From contig JAQUTK010000012.1 of assembly GCA_028709785.1 (NCBI GenBank), forward strand, positions 30,738 to 94,737: a DNA stretch of 64,000 nucleotides. Reading direction: 5' to 3'. The notes below the pieces were generated by a model. The model ran no database searches, was not told where the DNA came from, and saw only the letters and a program-made list of their open reading frames with translations. The DNA comes from Bacteroidales bacterium. Lineage in GTDB: Bacteria > Bacteroidota > Bacteroidia > Bacteroidales > JAQUTK01. Both the position numbers and the translations under genes were made by a program. Positions 44,721 to 54,700 of the stretch are shown piece by piece. Within the stretch, counting starts at the first letter, position 1, and each line of letters opens with the position of its first letter.

Positions 44721-45638
44721 ATGAGTTCATACCGTTACACCCCTTTTTCATCCTTTCTTGCAGGCTATCTGAACGGAAAAATACAGAAGATTTCTGTCCA
44801 TGCCGGATTCACCTGTCCCAATAGAGATGGCAGCATCGGGGCAGGCGGATGCACGTATTGCAACAACCAGACATTCAGTCCTGACTACTGTCACACAGGG
44901 AAAAGCATTTCCGTACAGCTTACTGAGGGCATTGCTTTTTTTTCACGCAAATACCCATCCATGCGATATTTAGCCTACTTTCAGACTTACACCAATACAT
45001 ACGGTGAATTACACGAACTGAAAGCTCTCTACGAAGAAGCCTTGAGGGTGGAAGGTGTGGTCGGACTTGTCATTGGCACACGTCCGGATTGTATGCCGGA
45101 TGATTTGCTTGAGTTTCTGGCCGGACTTTCCAAACGGGCTTTTATTCTGATCGAATACGGAGTTGAAAGCACCAAAGATGAGACTTTGATTCAAATCAAC
45201 AGAGGGCATACCTGGCTTCAGGCAAAAGAGACCATCATTCGGACCTCGGAGGCCGGACTTCTTACCGGAGCGCACTTAATCCTGGGACTTCCGGGCGAAA
45301 CGCACGAAGAGATTCTGCTTCATGCCGATCGGCTTGCAGCTCTTCCACTCAATACATTAAAACTCCACCAACTCCAACTGATACGTATGACACGAATGGC
45401 TCAGGATTATCAAATGAATCCCCAATTATTTCATATTCTTACAGTGGATGAATACATAGATCTGGTGATTGACTTTCTGGAAAGACTCCCTCAATCGATA
45501 GTAGTTGAACGTTTCACCTCTCAATCTCCCAAAGAGCTGTTAATTGCTCCAGACTGGGGACTTAAGAATTACGAGTTTACTCACAAACTACTACACAGAA
45601 TGGAAGAGCGCGACACCTGGCAAGGCAAAGCTCTGTAG
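44721..45638 (+). CDS. Radical SAM protein, TIGR01212/YhcC family
   Basis: A 305-residue radical SAM enzyme. The cluster-binding cysteines are Cys32, Cys44 and Cys47 in TCPNRDGSIGAGGCTYC, an expanded CX11CX2C spacing that is the mark of this family rather than the usual CX3CX2C. IEYGVESTKDETL and GAHLILGLPGETHEE are the further conserved blocks that shape the barrel and bind SAM. The related E. coli gene is yhcC, of uncertain function. It stands alone between a divergent peptidase gene and a hairpin. Confidence 0.88.
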   Translation: MSSYRYTPFSSFLAGYLNGKIQKISVHAGFTCPNRDGSIGAGGCTYCNNQTFSPDYCHTGKSISVQLTEGIAFFSRKYPSMRYLAYFQTYTNTYGELHELKALYEEALRVEGVVGLVIGTRPDCMPDDLLEFLAGLSKRAFILIEYGVESTKDETLIQINRGHTWLQAKETIIRTSEAGLLTGAHLILGLPGETHEEILLHADRLAALPLNTLKLHQLQLIRMTRMAQDYQMNPQLFHILTVDEYIDLVIDFLERLPQSIVVERFTSQSPKELLIAPDWGLKNYEFTHKLLHRMEERDTWQGKAL

Positions 45639-45702
45639 TACGCTATCAATCGTTCTCTTTATATACATCACACGCGTTTTGCATGAAACAGAAAAAAGAA
45701 TA

Positions 45703-45725
45703 GCCGCGAGGATAATCCTCGCGGC
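45703..45725. terminator. GC-rich terminator hairpin
   Basis: An 11-bp perfect GC-rich stem (45703-45713 with 45715-45725) is flanked by A-rich sequence on the left and T-rich sequence on the right. It lies between the convergent radical SAM gene and the large secreted-protein gene. Confidence 0.8.
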
Positions 45726-45748
45726 CATTCTTTCTTTAGACAAGGAGC

Positions 45749-48700
45749 TTATTCAGCAGTATATCTGAATCGTACATATTGTTCGTTGTTTGGTCCTTCC
45801 AATCTCAACAAATAAACACCTGTTTCTGTCAGATTATTAAAGGTATGCTTCTTAATAACTACATCCTTATTGAAAGATTGATATTCATCCATAACCGTCT
45901 CTTTCAATACACCATACACATCATAAACCTTCATAGTTACTCTTCCAGGTTTAATGATATTATATGAGATATCAACAGGAGTGCCTTTGGCAACAGTAGT
46001 TGGGTTCATTGACAAGGGCAGATTATTCATATCAGCCTGTGAGTAATAGTTTTCAAACTGATCTACACGATCGTATTGTTTAATCACAAAATTTCTTGTA
46101 TTTCCAAGAGCCAGACAAGCATCACTTGCGAAGGTTCCACCTGTAAGGTATAAGCCAATCGCGATATTATCATCCACTCCATTTTCAGAAAGGAATGTGA
46201 TCTTCAAAGGATCAGCAAGAAATTCCCACCAGAAGAGATTATCATACGAATAATAAGCCGTCAGATAATCGGGCGCATAGTAATTTAATCTGATCTTAAG
46301 ATAAACATCCTGAGCGATATTCTCATTATCCATTTTCTTGAAGTCATAATTATATCCCCAGCGATAACTCAAACGACCACCTTCATACGAACCAATACCG
46401 TAGGAAACACAAGGAGAGTTTGGAGCAACTTTGTCATTAAACAATGTACGAAGCATTATACCCATATACGTACCACGCCCTGCATTAGCGATCGAATCAA
46501 TCTTCATAGAAATTTCAATCGGTTTTTTCGGATCATATCCTTTCTTATACAGATAACTGGTCACATCAATATGTTTCATGTTTGTCTGTTGGGTCGTAAC
46601 AAAGGAGAGCGAATCAATCGAGTTTGTAAGTTTCCTCTTGATAGAATCCAAAGCCACGAGTTTTTCCGCATTCGTAGAAACCGGAACCTGCATGCTATCC
46701 AACTGACTTCGGTATTTGGATATGATTGTATCAGTATTGAATAACTTAATTTTCGGATACGTAAGCATTATTGAATCCAGAATCATCTTATCTGCCTCAT
46801 TAGCCAAAGAATAAATCTGCTTGATTGAATCATAAGTCACAAGTTCATCCTCTGCCAATAAAGTGGTGTCCACCATCTCTTCAGGCTGAATGTATTTGTG
46901 TTCATCATAACGAAGTCCGGAGTATGGCTCCTTACTTGGAATTTTAAAGAGTATTTTGAAACCCAGCAGGTTAAAGTCCGGTGAATTGGCAATAAACTTA
47001 ATCTGATTCTTTCCCTGAGCTAATAAAATAAGTCCAGAGCCTCCTTTTTTCCAGTCATACCCATTATTACCCTTAACAATATCAAGCGAAGGAATCTGCA
47101 TAATACCATTCACATCAACACGCAGAGACTTGTTTGCATTTTTACATGCAGCCACCGGAGATACAACATAATAACCGGCACGAGGAGCATACACTGTATA
47201 CGAAATCCAGTCACCTGCCAATATATTGGTAATATAGGGTAAGCCGCGAACCGGAAGTCCCGTAGCTCTGTCCGTATAACCGATACGTTCCGTCCAGAAA
47301 CCTTTACACTCATCCCAAACGACAGTACCACCCGCATCTTTTGATACAACAAACAACAAGTCTTGTTTACCACTTGTGAAAGAACTTGAGTCGGCTGATG
47401 AGTTTTTGGTAAGGAAAGCAAGGTCTATGGCAGATCCTCCATTCTCAGAACGAATGGTATCTTTCGCAAATCCGTCAGTTTTTCTATATTGAACTCTTTC
47501 ATCGCGAAAACGATAAACTTCACCACCAGATATATACATTTCTGAAGAAGTAACAGATGTGGGATCATTATTACCCGGAATCTTCGAATAGTTACCAACA
47601 CCAACTCCACCCCAGTCATACTCCCAACTTCCTATAAATATTGGGAACTTCTTACTGATACTCAATCTCTTTGTAACAAATTCTTCACCCCATACAAGGT
47701 TAGGCTCAACAGGAACTTCCATATTGACAAGATCCCATCCAAAAGGAGCAGAAGGATTTGCTGTTTTCGGTTTTGATTTACCATCCGACACATTCACAGC
47801 ATAGTCGGTAGTCATGGTATACCCATTGATAGTACAAGTCATCTTCACAGAAGTCACACCTTCACGGAGTCCTTTGATATGAACAAACTTGCGGTATTCT
47901 TCTCCGTCAGTTGGATCTTTCACTGCTTTCTCCCAGAAATAGACTTCTGCGATAGAGGGATCAACAGACTCAACATCAATGGTAAAATATTCTCCAAGTG
48001 CATGACCAAAAACAGAAGTGATATCAATATCTTTTTGCTTTCCTGGCTTGATATTATCCGCAAAAGAAGTTTCCACTGATTCAGGATATAATAATTCATA
48101 CGGAACATCAATTTCAGTTACAGCCAGGTTATCGAAAATAAAAATTCCCGGTTTCGTCCGGTCTCCGCCGTAAGCGCCACTGTTTAATACAGAGCAGGAG
48201 CCGATACCCATATAAGCCTTACCTTTCAATTCGAGTCTCTTGACTGCATCGATTTTCACCCAGGAAGCACCCTCTACGTCATCCTTATGGAAGGCTGTAG
48301 TATATAAGCCCTGACGTATAAACTTTATCCAGCGCGGATAACAGTTTGGCGGATTAAAAGTACTTCCAACTGTTCCTGACTGGATGCACAAGCCACTAGC
48401 AGATCCATTTGCACTGGCTTTTTGCAATCGCCAGCAAAAACAGATCTGATTGTTATTTTGAGTTTTAACCTCCACATAGACCATAGGATCATCATCAGCC
48501 AAACCTCCACGAATCATAATAAAACCTTTGGCAGCGGTATTATTTACCACTTCAGCATCCATAATACGCACACTGACCTGTTTGTCTTCATCAGTTTGGA
48601 AATACAAAAATCCGCACTGATCAGGACTCGAACCATACGTCTCATTACCATAAGCTTTGAGATAATACTGACCTTTTGTAGCATTATAGCACCAGTCGGT

Positions 48701-48877
48701 AGCTGGGGTAATATTACCGACATCTCGGAAAGCCCACCCTTCAGGAAGGGGGTCTGTTGTTCCGGCCGGACAAGGTCGAACTACTCGTGTCGGGTCATAA
48801 GCAGACACGTTGTTTAAAATGAGCGAGAAAATTACAAGAAGTAAAATTCTTGCTGAAAAATAATTATTGCTTTTCAT
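45749..48877 (-). CDS. Large secreted beta-rich protein with T9SS-like C-terminal domain
   Basis: With the start at the ATG of MKSNNYFSARILLL (48877) the protein has 1,042 residues and a clear signal peptide ending NNVSA. An upstream ATG at 48901 is also possible; a TTG at 48919 is unlikely. The N-terminal region looks like a lectin- or LamG-like sandwich (GFIMIRGGLADDDPMVYVEV). An Ig-like stretch follows at about 270-375. A carbohydrate-binding-like module lies near RAGYYVVSPVAACKNANKS. A helical segment rich in D-S-I-K motifs comes next. The final ~90 residues (KVYDVYGVLKE, ETGVYLLRLEG) resemble a T9SS type A sorting domain. No catalytic motif is recognised. It is divergent from a GH35 gene, suggesting a role in glycan binding or adhesion. 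Confidence 0.7.
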   Translation of the reverse strand: MKSNNYFSARILLLVIFSLILNNVSAYDPTRVVRPCPAGTTDPLPEGWAFRDVGNITPATDWCYNATKGQYYLKAYGNETYGSSPDQCGFLYFQTDEDKQVSVRIMDAEVVNNTAAKGFIMIRGGLADDDPMVYVEVKTQNNNQICFCWRLQKASANGSASGLCIQSGTVGSTFNPPNCYPRWIKFIRQGLYTTAFHKDDVEGASWVKIDAVKRLELKGKAYMGIGSCSVLNSGAYGGDRTKPGIFIFDNLAVTEIDVPYELLYPESVETSFADNIKPGKQKDIDITSVFGHALGEYFTIDVESVDPSIAEVYFWEKAVKDPTDGEEYRKFVHIKGLREGVTSVKMTCTINGYTMTTDYAVNVSDGKSKPKTANPSAPFGWDLVNMEVPVEPNLVWGEEFVTKRLSISKKFPIFIGSWEYDWGGVGVGNYSKIPGNNDPTSVTSSEMYISGGEVYRFRDERVQYRKTDGFAKDTIRSENGGSAIDLAFLTKNSSADSSSFTSGKQDLLFVVSKDAGGTVVWDECKGFWTERIGYTDRATGLPVRGLPYITNILAGDWISYTVYAPRAGYYVVSPVAACKNANKSLRVDVNGIMQIPSLDIVKGNNGYDWKKGGSGLILLAQGKNQIKFIANSPDFNLLGFKILFKIPSKEPYSGLRYDEHKYIQPEEMVDTTLLAEDELVTYDSIKQIYSLANEADKMILDSIMLTYPKIKLFNTDTIISKYRSQLDSMQVPVSTNAEKLVALDSIKRKLTNSIDSLSFVTTQQTNMKHIDVTSYLYKKGYDPKKPIEISMKIDSIANAGRGTYMGIMLRTLFNDKVAPNSPCVSYGIGSYEGGRLSYRWGYNYDFKKMDNENIAQDVYLKIRLNYYAPDYLTAYYSYDNLFWWEFLADPLKITFLSENGVDDNIAIGLYLTGGTFASDACLALGNTRNFVIKQYDRVDQFENYYSQADMNNLPLSMNPTTVAKGTPVDISYNIIKPGRVTMKVYDVYGVLKETVMDEYQSFNKDVVIKKHTFNNLTETGVYLLRLEGPNNEQYVRFRYTAE

Positions 48878-48916
48878 CCATTGAGGTTTTATGTATGACA
48901 TTTTTTGTTCGCGCTG

Positions 48917-48946
48917 CAAAGTTACATTTTTTCATAAATGGCACAA
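48917..48946 (-). promoter_or_regulatory. Promoter of the large secreted-protein gene
   Basis: On the minus strand TTG (48946-48944), a 19-nt gap and TAACTTTG (48924-48917) fit the Bacteroidetes promoter consensus well. The start site would be near 48910, giving a leader of about 33 nt to the 48877 ATG. Confidence 0.65.
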
Positions 48947-49184
48947 TATAAACACAAAGAAATCACGATGATAAGATCCAAAAAGAGCTATTTAACAAAG
49001 AGTTATTAGTATTCCGAATCGGAAGGATATCAGAGCTGTGTCATCAAAATATTATTAGTTCCCGGTTTTTCAGTAAATCGGCTCACAAAGATAAATATAT
49101 TATTGATATCTCATTGCGTCAATCTCAACTAATTACACAAAAAACATTTTCTTTTCATAAAACAGTCTGCATGGACAATATTTC
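48947..49184. other. Divergent intergenic region between secreted-protein and GH35 genes
   Basis: No ORF of note. It contains a short palindrome, ttccga-a-tcggaa, at 49012-49024 that could be an operator. Otherwise it is AT-rich, with the two divergent promoters at its edges. Confidence 0.5.
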
Positions 49185-49215
49185 TTGGAATTAAAACCGA
49201 ATTTCCATACCTTTG
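49185..49215 (+). promoter_or_regulatory. Promoter of the GH35 gene
   Basis: TTGG at 49185-49188 and TACCTTTG at 49208-49215 (20 nt between TTG and TA) closely match the Bacteroidetes sigma-ABfr consensus. The ATG is at 49243. Confidence 0.7.
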
Positions 49216-49242
49216 AAACCAAATAATTAATCGCAATCAATC

Positions 49243-51585
49243 ATGAGAAAATTATCAATCCTCTTTCTGTTTCTACTCTCTTTTATTTCTGGATCATGTA
49301 ATTCGAAAATAAAAAACAAAGACACATTTGCGCTTGGACAACAAGAATTTTTGATGAACGGCGAACCATTTGTGATCAGAGCAGCCGAACTTCATTACCC
49401 TCGAATCCCCAAGGAATATTGGGAGCATCGTATTGAAATGTGCAAGTCGATGGGGATGAACACCATCTGCCTGTATGTCTTCTGGAATCTGCACGAACAG
49501 CAGGAAGGAGTTTATAACTTTAGCGGTCAAAACGATTTGAAAGCCTTTTGTGAACTTGCACAGAAACACGGCATGTATATTATTTTGCGCCCGGGTCCGT
49601 ACGTGTGTGCTGAGTGGGACATGGGTGGACTTCCCTGGTGGCTTTTAAAGAAAAAAGGAATCAAGGTACGAACGAAAGAGGATACCTACTTCATGGAAAG
49701 CATGGGCAGATTTCTAAAACAAGTAGCCAAAGAGCTTGCCCCCATGCAAATCAACAAAGGTGGTAATATTATCATGGTGCAGGTAGAAAATGAATATCCC
49801 AGCTTCGGCAGAGATAAAGAGTACATGAAACGGGTGAAACAGTCTGTTGTCGATGCCGGATTTGATGATGTACAGCTTTTCACTTGTGCATGGAGCTCAA
49901 ACTACAGAGAAACAGTATTGGACAGCGTGCTCTGCACGCTCAATTTTGGTGCCGGATCAAATATTGACGACCAGTTTAAATCACTAAAACAAGAACAGCC
50001 AAACACCCCCTTAATGTGTAGCGAATATTGGTCCGGATGGTTTGATCATTGGGGACGCCCTCATGAAACGCGCTCGACGGAAAGTCTCTGTGGCAGTATG
50101 AAAGATATGCTTGACCGGGGAATCTCCTTTAGTCTGTACATGGCCCACGGAGGAACAACTTTCGGCCAATGGGGTGGTGCGAATACCCCTCCTTATTCTA
50201 CAATGTGTACTTCCTATGACTATGATGCTCCGATCAGTGAATCCGGAGCAACTACAGAAAAGTATTTTGCTGTTCGGAATTTGCTTTCGAAGTATCTGAA
50301 CAAAGGAGAAACTTTGTCTGAGACACCAGATGCACTGCCTGTTATTGAGATTCCATCATTCACATTGGATGAAGTGGCACCGCTTTTTGACAACCTTCCA
50401 AAAGCGAATCAATCAGCTGAGATACAATCCATGGAAATGTTTGACCAAGGATGGGGACGTATTCTTTACCGAACTAAAATAGGAGCTTCTTCAGAACAGC
50501 GTATGCTTAGCATTGATGAAGTACATGACTGGGCTCTGGTTTTTGTGGATGGAAAACGGATTGGCAAACTCGACCGACGTCTGGGTGAAAAAACATTGAC
50601 TCTCCCTACGACAAACAAAGAAGCGGTGCTCGACATTTTGGTTGAAGCCACCGGACGTGTCAACTATGGCGAAGGTATCATTGACAGAAAAGGAATCACA
50701 AAGAGTATACAACTCGTTTCTGAAACAGGTTCTTCTGAGCTGAAAAACTGGGAGGTTTATAATTTCCCGGTTGATTACAAATTCCAAAAAGCAATGAAGT
50801 TTGAAAAGAAAGCAGCAAATGGTCAACCGGCATGGTATCGCGGTTCGTTCAAACTCGATAAAACGGGAGATACGTTTCTGGATGTTTCTAACTGGGGAAA
50901 AGGAATGATATGGGTCAATGGATACAATATCGGACGCTTCTGGAAGATTGGACCTCAGCAGACGTTATACATGCCGGGCTGTTGGTTGAGAAAAGGAAAC
51001 AACGAGATTATAATCCTCGATCTGGATGGTCCACAAACTCAAACTGTAAGCGGATTGAGTAAACCGATTCTTGACAAGCTCGTACTGGACAAGAAGATCC
51101 AACACCGCAAAGAAGGAGAAAATCTGGACTTGAGCAAAGAAGAACCGGTAAAAACAGCCGCTTTCGCTTCCGGTAATACCTGGCAGGAAGTTCGGTTTGG
51201 CAAAACGATCGAGGCTCGTTATTTCTGTTTGGAAGCATGCAGCAGCTTCAAGAATGACGGTTTTGCATCCATAGCCGAACTGTATGTTCAAGATGAAAAC
51301 AACAAATCTATTTCCAGGCAGAACTGGTCTATTGTTTATGCGGACAGCGAAGAGAGTAGTGCCGCCAATGCCGACGCAGAGAAAGTATATGACATGCAGG
51401 AATCTACTTTCTGGCATACCAACTGGTCTGATAATAAGACAGGATTCCCTCATCAGATCATTATCGACTTAGGCGGTGTCTATAAAGTTTCCGGATTCCG
51501 TTATCTACCTCGGCCGCAAGCTGATTACCCCGGGATTATTAAAGATTACAAGATATATCTGAAGACTGAGCCTTTTAAGTTATAA
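49243..51585 (+). CDS. GH35 beta-galactosidase with discoidin (F5/8 type C) domain
   Basis: A 780-residue exported enzyme that removes terminal beta-galactose. The signal region is followed by Cys19 (FISGSCNSK), so lipidation is possible, though no acidic surface-export signal follows. The catalytic barrel contains RPGPYVCAEWDMGGLPWWL, the acid/base Glu184 in QVENEYPSFG and the nucleophile Glu261 in CSEYWSGWFDHWG. Beta-sandwich domains follow (about 400-620, ending GYNIGRFWKIGPQQTLYMP). The C terminus (about 640-780) is a discoidin-like module (STFWHTNWSD, IIIDLGGVYKVSGFRYLPR) likely to bind carbohydrate. All core motifs are intact. Confidence 0.95.
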   Translation: MRKLSILFLFLLSFISGSCNSKIKNKDTFALGQQEFLMNGEPFVIRAAELHYPRIPKEYWEHRIEMCKSMGMNTICLYVFWNLHEQQEGVYNFSGQNDLKAFCELAQKHGMYIILRPGPYVCAEWDMGGLPWWLLKKKGIKVRTKEDTYFMESMGRFLKQVAKELAPMQINKGGNIIMVQVENEYPSFGRDKEYMKRVKQSVVDAGFDDVQLFTCAWSSNYRETVLDSVLCTLNFGAGSNIDDQFKSLKQEQPNTPLMCSEYWSGWFDHWGRPHETRSTESLCGSMKDMLDRGISFSLYMAHGGTTFGQWGGANTPPYSTMCTSYDYDAPISESGATTEKYFAVRNLLSKYLNKGETLSETPDALPVIEIPSFTLDEVAPLFDNLPKANQSAEIQSMEMFDQGWGRILYRTKIGASSEQRMLSIDEVHDWALVFVDGKRIGKLDRRLGEKTLTLPTTNKEAVLDILVEATGRVNYGEGIIDRKGITKSIQLVSETGSSELKNWEVYNFPVDYKFQKAMKFEKKAANGQPAWYRGSFKLDKTGDTFLDVSNWGKGMIWVNGYNIGRFWKIGPQQTLYMPGCWLRKGNNEIIILDLDGPQTQTVSGLSKPILDKLVLDKKIQHRKEGENLDLSKEEPVKTAAFASGNTWQEVRFGKTIEARYFCLEACSSFKNDGFASIAELYVQDENNKSISRQNWSIVYADSEESSAANADAEKVYDMQESTFWHTNWSDNKTGFPHQIIIDLGGVYKVSGFRYLPRPQADYPGIIKDYKIYLKTEPFKL

Positions 51586-51605
51586 ACGCAAAATCTTTGT
51601 CTGAG

Positions 51606-51645
51606 AAAAAAATGGGAGTTGCGTAAGTTAGCTCCCATTTTTTTT
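51606..51645. terminator. Intrinsic terminator after the GH35 gene
   Basis: A 13-bp stem (51606-51618 with 51632-51644) with a 13-nt loop and an A7/T8 frame. The T run continues directly into the -33 box of the next promoter. Confidence 0.8.
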
Positions 51646-51673
51646 GTTTATAAAAAAATCGATAGTACCTTTG
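51643..51673 (+). promoter_or_regulatory. Promoter of the papain-like protease gene, overlapping the upstream terminator
   Basis: TTTG at 51643-51646 and TACCTTTG at 51666-51673, separated by 19 nt, match the Bacteroidetes consensus. The TTTG uses the last bases of the GH35 terminator T tract. The ATG is at 51738. Confidence 0.7.
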
Positions 51674-51737
51674 AAGCTGTATCTAAGCTCAAGCTTACTA
51701 CCCCCAATTAATACTGTTCTTGAAAAATCGTATCATC

Positions 51738-54700
51738 ATGAAAAAAAACTTCTTCTTTCCAATCACATTTTTTCTTTTCTTTTCGGGTCTTTCTGCTCAA
51801 AACACTGCTACAAAGGAAGACAGCATTATTGTTGATCGCAGCAAATATACGGATTATACCCCGCTGCCAAAACCATCAAACGAGCAAAAGCAGTTCTATC
51901 AATCCATCCTGAAGCACAGTAGATCCATTGGAGAAACGCGTCCGCGAAAAGTCAACAATGGGACAGATGGCTTTTTTCCTCCCATCTTCAATCAAGATGG
52001 AGGCTCATGTGGATCAGCAAGTGCTATCGGCTATCAATTTACCCATGAGATCAATTCTTATAGAAACGTGAATGGCTCTCTACCCGAAAATATCTATCCA
52101 ACTCACTTTACCTGGCTCCTTACCTATCATAATTCCGGAAAAGAAGAGATGGCTATGGCAAATGGCATTCCAAATTCGGTGGTTTATGGAGGCAAAACAT
52201 ACTCCGGACTGTTTGGAAGCCAAACCTATGAGGACTTATTCGGATGGATGCAGGGATACGACAAATGGTACAGCGCCATGTTCAATCGAATGAAAGGAAG
52301 CAGCTCTATTGGAAGTTTGGAATATGAAGAAAACCGCGAAATATTAAAACAATGGCTCTGGAACCACTGGGGAGATACCAGTTTTCATTCAGGAGGTGTC
52401 GCTGGATTTGGAGTTGGTATCAGCGGCTGTACTACGGCAACCATACCTGCCGGATCGTATGAAGCCGGAAAATATTATATAAAATACTGGGGACCCGGCT
52501 ATGACCATGCAATGACCTTTGTGGGTTATGATGATGACATTGAAATTGACCTCAATGAAGACGGCACCATACAGGAGGATGAAAAAGGAGCTTGGATTAT
52601 TGCCAATTCCTGGAGCGATGGCTGGTGTAACAATGGCTTTGTTTACTGTCCGTATAAGAATGCGCGCATCACCTATAATCCGGAAACAAAAGTATGGGGT
52701 TCGTGGATTACTGCCGGCGTAGAACACATCCGTAAGGATTACGTGCCAAAGCGAACCATCAAGATCTCTATGAATTATACCATCCGTAATCAGATCATGC
52801 TCTCTGCTGGAATATCAGAAGATACATCTGCCACAAAACCGGAAAAAACGGTAGATATGCATCACTTCAAATATGCAGGAAATGAAGCTCCGATGCTTGG
52901 ACGATGGAAAAACGGCATGCACTACGAATCAATGAAGTTCGGATATGACCTCACAGATCTATCTGCCTATTCAGACCAGACAAAGCCTCTAAAATATTTC
53001 TTTATTGTTTCTACGAAAACTGGTTCAACAGGAGTCGGAACAATTGATTCGTGTGCAATAATGAATTACGAACTGGATGAATCCGGACTTGAGATTCCTT
53101 TTAGTAGTCGTAACGTAGAAATCTTAAATAACGGACAACAAACGATTCTTTCTGTTGTGGTGCCGGGAACCCCGTTAAACAAACCGACAAACCTCTCCTT
53201 GGCGAAAAACTCAGAAAACAGGATCTCTCTGGAATGGAGCGCCCCGGAAATGAGTGTTTTCTCGTTGAAAGGATATCGTGTCTATCGTCAGGGAATACTC
53301 CTTGCAGACAATCTTCCTGTTTCGAATACGACCTTTTCGGATGACAATTCTCCGGAAGGATCCAGTTATCAGGTAAGCGCACTTTATTCGATCAATGGCA
53401 AAGTGAAAGAATCAGGGTTATCAGAAAAGGTGCTACGGGAAATTGTCATAGAAGATAGTCACGCGGTCAAATTTTCCAATGGCGGGTTCATCATTCCAGA
53501 GGTCTTTAACCAACCTTTGACTAAATTCACGATAGAGTTTTGGGCAAAGCCAAGTGTGGTCACCAATTGGAACTGGCATATTGGCCCAGGTTGGGGTACC
53601 TTCCTGATGCACTTTAATTCAGATAAGACTATCTGTGTTGGTTACTCAACATCAGAACGTTTTTATGGAGGATCTATAAATACCAATCAGTGGTCGCACA
53701 TTGCCATCGTTGTAAACGGGCCAACCATTAGTTTATATGTGAACGGATTGCTTGCTGGAAGTAAAATGTTTGCTAACCGGAATGGCATCAGTAATATTAG
53801 TAACTTTTATGTTGGGAATACCGGACTTGGTGCCGGGATACAGGGCGAGATTGATGAATTCCGGGTATGGAATACTGCTCGCACAAGAGCTCAAATAAAC
53901 AACGTCAAAGGCAGTGAAATTGCAAATCCTTCCCGCGAAGTGAATCTGATCGGTTATTACAAGATGGATACGATCAGCGGGAAACTGGTTGATTGCAAGG
54001 GCAATAATCATGCTGATTTTGTTAGTTCTGATCATACAATGACCACACAGACCGCTGTTTCAGGTAGCTCATCTCTCACAGAGGTGATGGCTGGTTTTGA
54101 ACTTCCTGTCGAAGGGTTATATCCCGGCAAAGTACTGCCATTAATCAATACATCAAGTAATGGCGCGACTTCATTTGTCTGGAATGCTCCGGAAGGAGGT
54201 CTTGTCAACAAGGGCCTTGCCAATCCGACGGTATGTTTTGAGAAACCCGGCACCTATGACATCACTTTAATTGCTTTAAACAGTCAAAAAGCGGATACAA
54301 TGACCCAGCAAATCGTCATAGAACCATTACCTCTTCCTAAAGCAGACTTTGCGCCCTCTTTCTCGGGTGTAAGTGTCGATGAAAAGATTGGCTTTATCAA
54401 TCTGACAAAAGGAGATTTCTGCGAATATCACTGGTATTTTGATGGAGGTACACCAGCAGAAGCTACTGGGCTCCATGCATATACTACCTACTCACAATCA
54501 GGAAAACATACAGTACGACTGGTTGCAACGAATCCTTCCGGCAAAGATTCTCTTGTCAGGGAGCATGCTGTTGATGTATTAAACATTATCCCGACAGCAG
54601 ATTTTGAGGCAGATAAACACTCCATCCTGACAGGCGAAAAAGTTCAGCTTACGGATAAAAGTGTCAATGAACCATCCGCATGGAAATGGATCATTGAAGG

